From Chlamydiia bacterium (lineage in GTDB: Bacteria > Chlamydiota > Chlamydiia > Chlamydiales > Rhabdochlamydiaceae): a stretch of DNA of 43,314 bases. Made by a program: the position numbers and the translations under genes. Under the pieces are notes generated by a model, which searched no databases, had not been told where the DNA came from, and saw only the letters and a list, made by a program, of their open reading frames with translations. Positions 32,765 through 41,027 of the stretch are shown in pieces. Each line of letters starts with the position of its first letter. The stretch's first letter is position 1. The DNA lies in contig JAJPIB010000007.1 in NCBI GenBank assembly GCA_021324995.1, positions 1-43,314 of the forward strand, read 5' to 3'.

Positions 32765-33181
32765 TTAAGATTTCGGTTTAATAGTGATTTTTTTAGACTG
32801 GGGTCCTACAGCTTTTGTAAAAGCTACCTTAATTACTCCATCTTTATAAGATGCCTCAGGCTCTTTTTTCTCATCGATTTGTCCAGGAACATGCATGCGA
32901 TAAGAAAATGCACTGATCGCCTTTCTATAGTATTTCTTTCCTTTATCTTCTTCCGCTTCTTTCTTTTCTCCTTTGATCCAAAGAATTCCTTTTTCAAAAG
33001 AAATCTCAATATCATCGATATTAATTCCAGGAAGCTGTGCTTCGACATAAACATGGCTTTGATCTTCAGAAACGGTCAAACCCGTATGAGAACCCACATC
33101 CATTTCCCAAAGCTCATCATCCCAAAAAGGAAGATTGCAAAAACGGCGCAATGAAAGTGCCTTATCTTTTTTATCTGACAT
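32765..33181 (-). CDS. Small heat-shock protein (Hsp20)
   Basis: The 138-residue chaperone has an alpha-crystallin domain (about 38-130): HVYVEAQLPGINIDDIEISFEKGILWIKGEK, a YYRKAISAFSYRMHVPG strand and ASYKDGVIKVAFTKA. The C-terminal ITI (IxI motif) that docks neighbouring dimers is present. It is the first gene of a run with the PRTase, the hydrolase and argR, suggesting stress-linked expression of that operon. AGG lies 7 bases before the ATG. Confidence 0.94.
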   Translation of the reverse strand: MSDKKDKALSLRRFCNLPFWDDELWEMDVGSHTGLTVSEDQSHVYVEAQLPGINIDDIEISFEKGILWIKGEKKEAEEDKGKKYYRKAISAFSYRMHVPGQIDEKKEPEASYKDGVIKVAFTKAVGPQSKKITIKPKS

Positions 33182-33324
33182 AACAACCTACTTCTCCAAA
33201 AAATATTTTATCTTAACCATAGCTAAAATTCTAATAAATCACAAAACAGGATTTGCACTGTAGGAAAATTAACTTTTATAAAAACTTGCGTTAGTATTCA
33301 CTTCCATCAGACAAGGAGACCTAA

Positions 33325-34137
33325 GTGAGTGATGACACTACACGAAAGCGGTTATTTTTTGGTTTTGAAGTCGACGCTCCATGGCCTACTCACTTGCCCA
33401 ATGGGCGCGTGCTTTTAGAAAAAGAACGCCATTTAACAACGGCATTTTTGGGGAATGTAGATTTCTCACAGCTTGAATCGCTTCTCGAAAACGCTCCTGC
33501 ACCTTCTTTCAAAATTGGGCTAGCAGGAGAATTTGATAAGGTGGTTTTTTTGCCCTCAACAAATCCTCACGTTGTCGCTTATCACGTGTCATGGATGGAG
33601 AATCCCTCGGCTTTAGAGAAGGATGTACAAACATTCATGCATTGGCTTAAAAGCCAAGGATTTAATCCTAATGACCCTAAAAAATTCTTGCCCCACGTGA
33701 CTGTATCCCGATCCCCTTTTGACTCTGTCTCTTGGAATCAGACCTTTCAGAAATTTCCCATGATTTTAAGAAACTTCCACCTTTATGAAAGTATCGGGAA
33801 CTTACGTTATAAAACTCTATGGACTTATCCCCTTCTTCCTCCCTTTGAAGAAATCGAACACACGGCCGATATCGCCTATAAAATAAGAGGAGAAACTCCT
33901 TTTCAATTGTATATTCATGCTTTCACAGCACTTGCCTTCAAATTCCCAGAAATCATTTCTTTTAGAAAAGAGTATGTCTCTATTGAAAATCTCGACGCTA
34001 TTATCATCGCGCTCAATCGCGCGATTTCCTGTGCAGATTCAGAGATGGGTTGTCCTTTCAAAGCTGTCAGTTTTCATGGGCATATTAAACAAGAAGCTAA
34101 TGCGACTTTAAGTTGGGAGATGATCGTTGATGTATAA
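33325..34137 (+). CDS. Fused 2H RNA phosphoesterase (ThpR-like) and archease
   Basis: The GTG start at 33325 follows AAGGAG by 6 bases; 270 residues. Residues about 8-170 are a 2H phosphoesterase of the RNA 2',3'-cyclic phosphodiesterase type with both HxT motifs: HLTTAFLG (His36, Thr38) and PHVTVSR (His124, Thr126). Residues about 174-270 match archease: EEIEHTADIAYKIRGETPFQLYIHAFTAL, then GCPFKAVSFHGH, and a C-terminal Asp269. Archease activates RtcB, whose gene follows with an 8-base overlap. The archease part is about 97 residues, shorter than the usual 140, with the middle reduced. A fusion of these two domains is not one I know. Confidence 0.85.
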   Translation: MSDDTTRKRLFFGFEVDAPWPTHLPNGRVLLEKERHLTTAFLGNVDFSQLESLLENAPAPSFKIGLAGEFDKVVFLPSTNPHVVAYHVSWMENPSALEKDVQTFMHWLKSQGFNPNDPKKFLPHVTVSRSPFDSVSWNQTFQKFPMILRNFHLYESIGNLRYKTLWTYPLLPPFEEIEHTADIAYKIRGETPFQLYIHAFTALAFKFPEIISFRKEYVSIENLDAIIIALNRAISCADSEMGCPFKAVSFHGHIKQEANATLSWEMIVDV

Positions 34138-35572
34138 CCTCCAAAAAAAAGGTCCGGCTACATTTCTTTTACCTCAGAGGGCGGGAATGAAAGTGCCTGG
34201 TCTCATCATAGCCACAGAAAAACTACTTCAAGAAATGGAAAACGATAAACCTTTTGAACAAGTATGTAATGTCGCTTCCCTTCCTGGAATTCAGGGGTAT
34301 AGCATCGCAATGCCAGATATTCATTGGGGCTATGGCTTTCCTATTGGGGGCGTAGCTGCAATGGATGCAGAAACAGGAGTGATCAGTCCCGGTGGCGTAG
34401 GATATGATATCAATTGCGGAGTGCGCCTAGCTATTGTTCCCATCACCTACAAATCGCTAAAGGGATCGCAAAAAGATGCGCTTCTTAAAAAAATTTTCCA
34501 CTTAGTTCCGTCAGGAGTGGGGAAAGGTCATAAAGAGCGAAAAAAACTCACGCGCGAAGACTATTGCCAGTTGATAAATCTTGGCGCTAAGTGGTCGATC
34601 CAACACGGGTACGGTTTTGAAAGAGATCTGCAACACATGGAAAGCAATGGAGTGCTAGAAGGCGCAGAGATCGATGCCGTTTCTTTAACAGCGCAAACGC
34701 GAGGACAAAATCAGTTAGGCACAATAGGCTCAGGAAACCATTTTGTTGAAATCGGAGAGATCCAAAAAATCCACCTTTCACAAACCGCCGAAGCGTGGGG
34801 CGTGGCAGAAGGCCAAGTCTATGTCCTCATTCATTCAGGCTCCCGTGGATTTGGTTACCAAATTTGCCAGGATACTTTAGATCAATTCGTCAAATTGGGT
34901 CTAAACGAAGGCCTTCCCGATAAGCAGCTAGTTGCTGCTTCAATAAATAGCTCCGAGGGAAAGAGGTATTTTTCCGCCATGGCAGCAGCGGCCAACTATG
35001 CTTTTAACAACCGCCAACAGATTCTCCACTACGTCAGGCAAGCTTTTTGGGAAATTTTGCATATTCTACCCGAGGAAATTCGTCTGTTGTACGACGTTTG
35101 TCACAACATTGCTAAATTTGAAACCCATTTGATTCATGGTAAACGTCGTAAACTCTGCGTGCATCGAAAAGGCGCGACAAGAGCCTTCGGGCCCGGAGTT
35201 GAAGAGTTATCCCCACTCTTTCGCCAAACCGGACAGCCTGTAATGGTTCCTGGAGACATGGGCAGGGCGAGCTACCTTTTGGTAGGATGCGGCAATCCTT
35301 TAGATGGACATTCTTTAACATGGTGTAGCTGCTGCCATGGCGCCGGTAGAGCGCGGAGTCGAATTCAATCCATGAAGGCATGGAAAGAGCGGGATCCTCT
35401 TCAATACATGCAACACCAAGGAATCCAGGTCATGGCTAACTCGTTTCGCACAATTGCAGAAGAAATGCCCGATGCCTATAAAGACGTCGATGAAGTCGTC
35501 AGCGCCTGCGAAGAAGCTGGCCTTGCAAAAATCGTCGCCAAGCTCCGACCCTACCTAGTCCTCAAAGGATAA
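34130..35572 (+). CDS. rtcB: RNA ligase RtcB
   Basis: This ligase joins 2',3'-cyclic phosphate and 5'-OH RNA ends using GTP and manganese. Start ATG 34130 (the in-frame TTG 34127 just before it is less likely). The metal-binding Cys96 is in GGVGYDINCGVRL, followed by GSGNHFVEIG, HSGSRGFGYQ, VCHNIAKFE, HRKGATRAFGPG (with the guanylylated His), VPGDMGRASYLLVG and CHGAGRARSR. Length 480 residues is normal. It overlaps the 2H-archease gene by 8 bases, so end processing, activation and ligation are made together. Confidence 0.96.
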   Translation: MYNLQKKGPATFLLPQRAGMKVPGLIIATEKLLQEMENDKPFEQVCNVASLPGIQGYSIAMPDIHWGYGFPIGGVAAMDAETGVISPGGVGYDINCGVRLAIVPITYKSLKGSQKDALLKKIFHLVPSGVGKGHKERKKLTREDYCQLINLGAKWSIQHGYGFERDLQHMESNGVLEGAEIDAVSLTAQTRGQNQLGTIGSGNHFVEIGEIQKIHLSQTAEAWGVAEGQVYVLIHSGSRGFGYQICQDTLDQFVKLGLNEGLPDKQLVAASINSSEGKRYFSAMAAAANYAFNNRQQILHYVRQAFWEILHILPEEIRLLYDVCHNIAKFETHLIHGKRRKLCVHRKGATRAFGPGVEELSPLFRQTGQPVMVPGDMGRASYLLVGCGNPLDGHSLTWCSCCHGAGRARSRIQSMKAWKERDPLQYMQHQGIQVMANSFRTIAEEMPDAYKDVDEVVSACEEAGLAKIVAKLRPYLVLKG

Positions 35573-35659
35573 TCCAGTAAAAAGTTGAATCGACTTGAGG
35601 GAAAAGAATGCGTCTGGTTTAATCGCTCTCCCCACTCACTTTAGAGTGAAAGGAAAGAC

Positions 35660-36637
35660 ATGATGCATCTTCATCTCAATGATTTTAAGTCAGCCAAGAC
35701 ACGCATTGAATCGCATATAAAGAAAACGACATTATTGCGTTGTAACACCCTTGAAAGGCATCTCAATACTCCCCATCGCCTATTTTTAAAACTGGAAAAT
35801 GAACAACCTACACACAGTTTTAAAGTGCGGGGAGCTTTTAATGCGCTCTTGAGTTTAACAGCTGATCAAAAAACTAAAGGGATCGTCACGCGTTCCAGTG
35901 GTAATTTTGCTCAGGCAATCGCCTATGCGGGGCAACTTTTGAACATTAAGACTAGGATCGTAATGCCAACTCATGCCCCAGAAATTAAAAAATTAGCCAC
36001 TCAGCGCTTTCATCCCGAGCTAATTTTTGCCGGTACCTCGCATGAAGAAGGAGACCGTGTCGTCAAACAGATCGGACTAGAGACCGGCGCAAGCATCCTC
36101 TCCCCCTACAATCATGCCGATGTCATTGTCGGCCAAGGTACAATTTCTCTGGAAGTCTATGAAGAACTCCCCACAATCCATCATTTTTTTTGTCCTATTG
36201 GAGGTGGCGGGTTGATGAGCGGATGTGCTGCGGCTTTTAAATGCTTAAATCCTGAGATTGAGACGATAGGAATAGAGCCTGATGGAGCAGCAGATTATTA
36301 TTTATCGCGACTTCAAGGAAAGGTTGTCGTTTTAGAGCGTCCCGATACCATCTGTGATGGATTGCGAGCTCCTCAAGTGGGCGCATTAAACCGCCCTATC
36401 CTAGACCAATCTGTTGACACCGTAGCCACAATATCCGATCGCGCTATCATTAAAGCGATGAAATTCTTGAAAGAACATTGCTCCCTTACCATAGAGCCTT
36501 CTGGAGCGGCTGCTCTCGCAGGACTGATGCATCACAAACCTTTGTTGAAAGGAGACACAGTTTGTGTCATTACTGGATCCAATGTCGACCTCTCTGCCTA
36601 TGAAAAATGGATGGAAGAAGACGATGACCGCATTTGA
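35660..36637 (+). CDS. Threonine/serine dehydratase-like PLP enzyme
   Basis: A fold-type II PLP enzyme of 325 residues. The PLP lysine is in HSFKVRGAFNAL (about residue 54), the substrate loop is SSGNFAQAIAYAG, and the phosphate-binding loop is PIGGGGLMSG. A regulatory ACT domain is missing, so it resembles catabolic threonine dehydratase, serine racemase or EutB. It lies 22 bp before an ornithine-cyclodeaminase-like gene. A threonine-dehydratase/OCD pair also occurs as EutB-EutC in ectoine use, and a related pair makes diaminopropionate; which fits here is not clear. Confidence 0.85.
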   Translation: MMHLHLNDFKSAKTRIESHIKKTTLLRCNTLERHLNTPHRLFLKLENEQPTHSFKVRGAFNALLSLTADQKTKGIVTRSSGNFAQAIAYAGQLLNIKTRIVMPTHAPEIKKLATQRFHPELIFAGTSHEEGDRVVKQIGLETGASILSPYNHADVIVGQGTISLEVYEELPTIHHFFCPIGGGGLMSGCAAAFKCLNPEIETIGIEPDGAADYYLSRLQGKVVVLERPDTICDGLRAPQVGALNRPILDQSVDTVATISDRAIIKAMKFLKEHCSLTIEPSGAAALAGLMHHKPLLKGDTVCVITGSNVDLSAYEKWMEEDDDRI

Positions 36638-36659
36638 GTGTAATTGATTAGTGAGTTTT

Positions 36660-37658
36660 ATGGCTTTTTCCACAACATTACTGCTCTCAAAATCTGATGT
36701 TCGCAGCTTAATAACATTGAGAGAAGCAATCAAAGCTGTTGAGGATGTTTTTCGAGCCTTTGCTGAAAATCGAATTGTACTTCCCTCAATTATCCATGCG
36801 GATGTTGCACGAGGAGAATTTCATATTAAAGCTAGAGGGTATAGAGACGAGTCATCTCCGTATTTCACGACAAAGATTAACGGCGGCTTCTTTTCAAATG
36901 AAACAGATTACCATTTGTCCAGTATTCAGGGTTTAATTGTCCTTAATCATACCCAAAATGGATACCCTTTGGCCATTATGGATTCTTCTGTCATCACAGC
37001 AATGCGGACAGCGGCTGCTATGGCAGTTGCAGCAAAATATTTGGCTCATCCACAAGCCACAACGGCAACGTTATGTGGCTGCGGCAAACAGGCAGCTTGG
37101 CAACTCAGAGCATTAAAGGAAGTCATGCCTCTTTTTCAAACGACTTTTGTTTATTCAAGAAGCTTTGAAAAGAGCGCTGCATTCTCAGAAGCAATGGCGC
37201 AGGAATTACACCTTAAAGTAATCCCGGTGAAAGATCTCAAAGCTGCTCTACAGACGAGCCAAATTTGCATTACTTGTACTCCCTCAAAGCACTATTTTCT
37301 TGAAAAGGAAATGCTTCCTCCCGATCTATTCATTGCTGCAATGGGAGCAGACAGTCCTGACAAACAAGAAATAGATCCTTCAATCTTTAAAGACGCCAAA
37401 ATCGTCGTCGACGCGCGAAGCCAATGTGAGACCGTTGGGGAATTGCATCATGCACTTCAAGCGGGCTTTGTGGACAAAAACAAGCCTATCATTGAGTTAG
37501 GGACTATGCTATCCAACAACTTCCAGCTGCGCGAAAATGCTGAAGAAATCATCCTCTTCGACTCTACGGGAACAGCCATGCAAGATACAGCTTTAGCTTA
37601 TCTAGCCTATGAAAAGGCGATCAAAGCAGGCATGGGGCAACATTTTCCTTTTTTTTGA
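36660..37658 (+). CDS. Ornithine cyclodeaminase / mu-crystallin family protein
   Basis: The NAD-dependent OCD family fold is clear: LLLSKSDVRSLITLREAIKAVEDVFRAF at the N-terminus, FTTKINGGF, AIMDSSVITAMRTAAAMAVAAKYLA, then the Rossmann segment LCGCGKQAAWQLRAL (the usual GxGxQA with G-C-G-K-Q-A) and AAMGADSPDKQEID. Start is ATG 36660; GTG 36651 in the same frame is the alternative. About 332 residues. It shares a likely operon with the dehydratase. Its 3' end overlaps the convergent phosphodiesterase gene by 38 bases. Confidence 0.88.
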   Translation: MAFSTTLLLSKSDVRSLITLREAIKAVEDVFRAFAENRIVLPSIIHADVARGEFHIKARGYRDESSPYFTTKINGGFFSNETDYHLSSIQGLIVLNHTQNGYPLAIMDSSVITAMRTAAAMAVAAKYLAHPQATTATLCGCGKQAAWQLRALKEVMPLFQTTFVYSRSFEKSAAFSEAMAQELHLKVIPVKDLKAALQTSQICITCTPSKHYFLEKEMLPPDLFIAAMGADSPDKQEIDPSIFKDAKIVVDARSQCETVGELHHALQAGFVDKNKPIIELGTMLSNNFQLRENAEEIILFDSTGTAMQDTALAYLAYEKAIKAGMGQHFPFF

Positions 37659-38457
37659 GACTTTGCCAATCAAGCCGCTTGTAGTTTTCTTTAATGCGTC
37701 TGACATGACTTACCCATCCCGTGTCACCTTCCCATAGATGCAAAGTGATTGCAGGATCCTCAAGCTCTAGGGCAGTCACATCCCTATCCTCAGGATGAGC
37801 AAAATAGTGCACAGGGGCCACACTCGGGGCGATAAAACAGGGCTTTTTACCAAAAGAGTTCACGCAAAAATGGTGGTAATGTCCCGCAATTATCCCAATC
37901 ACCGGATCTTTCTCGATCAAAGATTCAAACGCGGGGGGACAAAAGCAGATCATTTCATCAAACAACTTAGATCCGATCTTTTTTGGGGGATGATGCATAA
38001 AAATCAAAGTGGGTTTTTCAGGTGATTGCTCTAAAGTATTCTCAAGCCAGCGCACCCGTTCCTCGCAAAGCCTCCCATAAACTTCACCTTCCACAAGAGT
38101 ATCTAGGCCGATAAGACGCACAGGGTAATCGTCGATTGCGTATTGAATAAATCCCTCTTTAGGCATGTAAGGCGTATCCTTAAACGCAGAGCGCATTTCC
38201 TCGCGTTTGTCATGATTACCAGGAATCACATATAAAGGACTCTTAAGAGACTGAATCAATTCTTTAAAATAGCGGTAGGCAGAAGCTTCCCCTTCCGTAA
38301 CATCCCCTGTGAGAAGAACGACATCCGGAGAAGGATCGAGCTGGTTGAGAAACTCGACAACTTCTGCAAGACGCTGATCGACTCTTGTCAACGGCTCTTC
38401 TAGCCAGTGTTCATGTTTGGGAACAATATGCGTGTCTGAAATTTGAGCAATTAACAT
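37621..38457 (-). CDS. Metallophosphoesterase, cyclic-nucleotide phosphodiesterase type (CpdA-like)
   Basis: All metal-site motifs of class III phosphodiesterases are visible: AQISDTHI, LLTGDVTEG, VIPGNHDKREEM, FMHHPP and IAGHYHHF. The start MLIAQISDTH (ATG 38457-38455, AGGA spaced well) is preferred to an ATG 18 bases upstream. About 278 residues. cAMP is the usual CpdA substrate, but related enzymes cleave other phosphodiesters, so the exact substrate is open. Confidence 0.85.
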   Translation of the reverse strand: MLIAQISDTHIVPKHEHWLEEPLTRVDQRLAEVVEFLNQLDPSPDVVLLTGDVTEGEASAYRYFKELIQSLKSPLYVIPGNHDKREEMRSAFKDTPYMPKEGFIQYAIDDYPVRLIGLDTLVEGEVYGRLCEERVRWLENTLEQSPEKPTLIFMHHPPKKIGSKLFDEMICFCPPAFESLIEKDPVIGIIAGHYHHFCVNSFGKKPCFIAPSVAPVHYFAHPEDRDVTALELEDPAITLHLWEGDTGWVSHVRRIKENYKRLDWQSLKKKENVAPCLL

Positions 38458-38674
38458 CCTATTCCTAATAAGCATAATTCCTGCTAAAACAAATACCTTA
38501 AAAATTTCATTTTTTCAACAAAACGCAGGAAATCTCTTGCGAGAACTTAATTTTTGGGAATCAGGTCACCCAAAAGGATTCATCATTTGGTCCTAAAGAC
38601 ACCGTATTGTCAAATAATCAACAAATCGTGTACAGAAAGTTGAAGATAAATCATGATTTTTAAAAAAGGACCTT

Positions 38675-38962
38675 GTGAATCGGAAATTAACCTTAGCGAT
38701 GGTCTCGATTGTCGTTGGTGCAATTCTCATTGTTTTTGCAGCCCACGGCATGCATAAAGCCAATGAAGCTAAACATTCCATCGACAATTTTACTGATTTT
38801 TTTACCAATAATACAGGATTTTGGAACCCAGTCATCAAATTTTTCGGAGGAGAAGCTCACGAAAAAGCAGCCAAATACGATACCCTTCTCACCGTCCTTA
38901 TGATCGCAGGGATTGCGATGATAGCCATAGGTACTTGTGTAGTATACAAGAGAAAAAGATGA
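38675..38962 (+). CDS. Small membrane protein (DUF3185-like)
   Basis: The GTG start at 38675 follows AAAAAGGA by about 5 bases; 95 residues. Two membrane helices (about 7-23 and 70-88) enclose a loop of about 45 residues, and the C-terminus is basic (YKRKR), placing both ends in the cytoplasm. The GAILIVFAAHGMHKANEAKHSI segment resembles DUF3185. Function unknown. Confidence 0.75.
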   Translation: MNRKLTLAMVSIVVGAILIVFAAHGMHKANEAKHSIDNFTDFFTNNTGFWNPVIKFFGGEAHEKAAKYDTLLTVLMIAGIAMIAIGTCVVYKRKR

Positions 38963-39116
38963 TGTCTCACACGAGAACTTATAACCCTTGCTGACCCTGT
39001 TTAGCGAGGCAATTCCTCATCGCCTGCAATCTTTGCAGATTTGTCGAGCCTTGGCCATTTTGGTTATGAAAAGCATCTTTGTCACATCCAAAGTAATCGT
39101 TAAATACAAAAAAATT

Positions 39117-39202
39117 TGGTGCCGATGGCTAGACTTGAACCAGCACTCTATTGATAGAAGTAGATTTTGAGTCTACCGCGTCTACCATTCCACCACATCG
39201 GT
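39117..39202 (-). tRNA. tRNA-Leu (CAA)
   Basis: Read on the minus strand the gene gives an acceptor ACCGATG/CATCGGC, a D arm with GGAATGGTAGACGC, anticodon stem GTAGA/TCTAC with loop CTCAAAA (anticodon CAA), a long variable arm (TTCTATCAATAGAG), T loop GGTTCAAGTC and an encoded CCA end. The long variable arm and anticodon fix leucine. The first pair is A1-C72, a mismatch where leucine tRNAs normally have G1-C72. Confidence 0.93.
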
Positions 39203-39276
39203 AAAAGAATGAGCATTCAAAATAGCAAAGAAGGTGGATAAGATTCATCTGCTGTTTTCATCTTCTAAGACATAGC

Positions 39277-39306
39277 AGAGACCCCGTCCTTTAGGTCGGA
39301 ATCTCT
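39277..39306. terminator. Imperfect hairpin after the small hypothetical gene
   Basis: AGAGA (39277-39281) pairs with TCTCT (39302-39306), with inner CCG/CGG and CC/GG pairs. It lies about 10 bases after the stop of the minus-strand gene at 39318. There is no uridine run, so terminator function is doubtful. Confidence 0.25.
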
Positions 39307-39317
39307 AGAATATGGTT

Positions 39318-39629
39318 TTAAGGAAGCATCGCATTTACAAATAAAATCATCACTGCGGGTGGAGCGAGAGCACCAGCTGCGACCACATGAATTTCTTGCG
39401 CTATTGCATTTTGAACTACAATAGGCAAGACGTTATAGGAATGTTGAGTTAAGTTTCGGATATACTGGCGTCCAAAATCATGGGCTCCATAGGGGGGATT
39501 CAACGCTTGCCAAATGTTGAATTCAATCCCGTTCTGGGTTGCTGCTGGTAAGGCGCCATAAGCAGCTAAGAAAGCTGCATTATTAGCTGCGGGTGGGGGT
39601 AACATAGCTGGTGGTATTGCAATTGCCAT
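39318..39629 (-). CDS. Small Ala/Pro-rich protein of unknown function
   Basis: The 103-residue protein starts MAIAIPPAMLPPPAANNAAF and has AAAGGAG 5 bases before the ATG. The Ala/Pro-rich N-terminus is followed by a helical region (NGIEFNIWQALNPPYGAHDFGRQYIRNL) and a hydrophobic C-terminus (LAPPAVMILFVNAML). No family recognised. The strong ribosome site supports a real gene. Confidence 0.6.
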   Translation of the reverse strand: MAIAIPPAMLPPPAANNAAFLAAYGALPAATQNGIEFNIWQALNPPYGAHDFGRQYIRNLTQHSYNVLPIVVQNAIAQEIHVVAAGALAPPAVMILFVNAMLP

Positions 39630-39717
39630 AAAAACTCCTTTGTTACGGTTATTACAAATAGAATTATACTATAATTATATTTTAATTTTAAATCAAAAAC
39701 ACTAATTTTGAAGAAAA

Positions 39718-39764
39718 GGTGACATTTCTATTTAACGCTAACAGCGTTTTTTAGAAATGTCACC
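39718..39764. repeat. Palindromic end of an ISNCY-type element
   Basis: GGTGACATTTCTA (39718-39730) and TAGAAATGTCACC (39752-39764) are perfect inverted copies around an inner AACGCT/AGCGTT stem. It lies 41 bp before the transposase fragment and is probably the left IS end. Confidence 0.65.
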
Positions 39765-39805
39765 CCTGGTATTCAGAAGTTACTGGTACTTAGGAGGTGA
39801 CCAAA

Positions 39806-40072
39806 ATGGAAGGACGAATTTCTATGAGCAGTAAAGAATTAAGTCGTTTAGAAGTAATAACTAAAGTGCATGAAAAGCAGCTGACAATTTCACAAGCAAC
39901 TGAATATCTAGGGCTTAGTCAAAGGCAGGTCAAACGGCTCTCCAAGAGATTAAAAGCCGAGGGAGCAAAAGAATTAGTTTCTAGACAAGGGGGGAAAAGA
40001 AGCAACCACCAGTTGGCAACTGGATTAAAAGATCTCGCCCTGGGATTGATTAGGGACCTTGAAATAGATTAA
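39806..40072 (+). pseudogene. N-terminal fragment of an ISNCY-type transposase
   Basis: AGGAGG lies 8 bases before ATG 39806. The 88 residues are a helix-turn-helix segment: LSRLEVITKVHEKQLTISQATEYLGLSQRQVKRLSKRLKAEGAKELVSRQGGKRS, as at the start of ISNCY/IS481-like transposases of about 400 residues. The catalytic DDE part is missing and no right IS end is seen, so this is a remnant. A role as a small DNA-binding protein cannot be excluded. Confidence 0.75.
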
Positions 40073-40131
40073 AGAAAGTTGTTGTTAGATCGCGCGAATA
40101 AGGCATCACTGGCCGCTAGCGTGCTATGGAT

Positions 40132-40737
40132 TTAGAAAGCGGAGAAGAAAAGATTTCCTGGTCGAAAATCGCGATGAATAATGCAGGGACCATCCGATGT
40201 GGTTAGAAGATGGACATGCTCATCAAAGTAACGACGGGATTTGTGAAGTAGGGCTGCAGACAGATGTTCTTTGCATTCTTCTAATCCTTCTTCAAATTTT
40301 AAGGTGAAAGGAATTCGAGGATCAATACTCCAATTGGTTGGGTCAGTTAGATCTCCATAACTTTTAACCCGCTCAAGATGAATACGGGCGAGGAGAGAGC
40401 CAATTTCATAGGAGAGTTTATCATTTAGATCTTCAATTTTGAGCAACCTTCCGGGTAAACATTCCATAAGAATAGCGCCATGCAGATTAGCTTCTGGTTG
40501 TACAAGTTGGATGATAATTGGTACGGGCAATTTCTCTGAAAAATAGGTTAAGAAATAGGCTTCACGGAGATAATCGCCTTTACGGGAACATATTTTTAAG
40601 ATGAGGTCTTTGCCGCTTTCTAAAGTCACCTTAAAAACGGTTGCTACCATAGCGTCTTCATGATCGATATATGAAAAATGCGCTCTTTGAAGGTTAAGTC
40701 GTTCTTTGTATATTAGAATCACATCCTCCATTAGCAC
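40132..40737 (-). pseudogene. Truncated aminoglycoside-phosphotransferase-like kinase
   Basis: The 201 residues match the APH/choline-kinase fold: LILKICSRKGDYLREAYFL (Lys and Glu of the ATP site), AILMECLPG (hinge) and CIIHRDFRPGN (Brenner motif). The frame ends 6 residues later (LFFSAF), so the following metal-binding D-F/W-E/S segment and the C-terminal lobe are missing. The ISNCY-type fragment lies 59 bp beyond the break. No ribosome site is visible at the GTG start. It is probably not active. Confidence 0.7.
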
Positions 40738-40797
40738 TCGTGGTTTGAAAGGTCTGACTCATAAATACTTTTCCATTGCTTGGTCATAAGTACAATT

Positions 40798-40971
40798 TCA
40801 TTCCTTCATGATCGGATCAGAAGAGATCTCTGCAAATGCTGCCTGATAAGTGGCAGGAATTGTTCCCGGAATGAAAAGCTCTCGTTGAGCGCCAAGTTCA
40901 TCTTCAGAGAGCAGTCGGAGAGTTTCTTCAAGGTCATTTGGTCCGGCGCACCGAAAATCCATTTTATCCAT
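40798..40971 (-). pseudogene. N-terminal fragment of a GNAT acetyltransferase
   Basis: A 57-residue frame starts MDKMDFRCAGPNDLEETL and continues LLSEDELGAQRE and ATYQAAFAEISSDPIMKE, then stops. This resembles the first third of a GNAT family protein (the LLADDELG...YxxAFxxIxxDPN pattern); the acetyl-CoA loop is missing. The following bases do not restore the family in another frame, so it is a degraded gene. Confidence 0.6.
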
Positions 40972-41027
40972 GTTCTAGGGACCTATTTATGTTCATGGCT
41001 ATCTTTCATCTGTTTTGAATGCTATGT

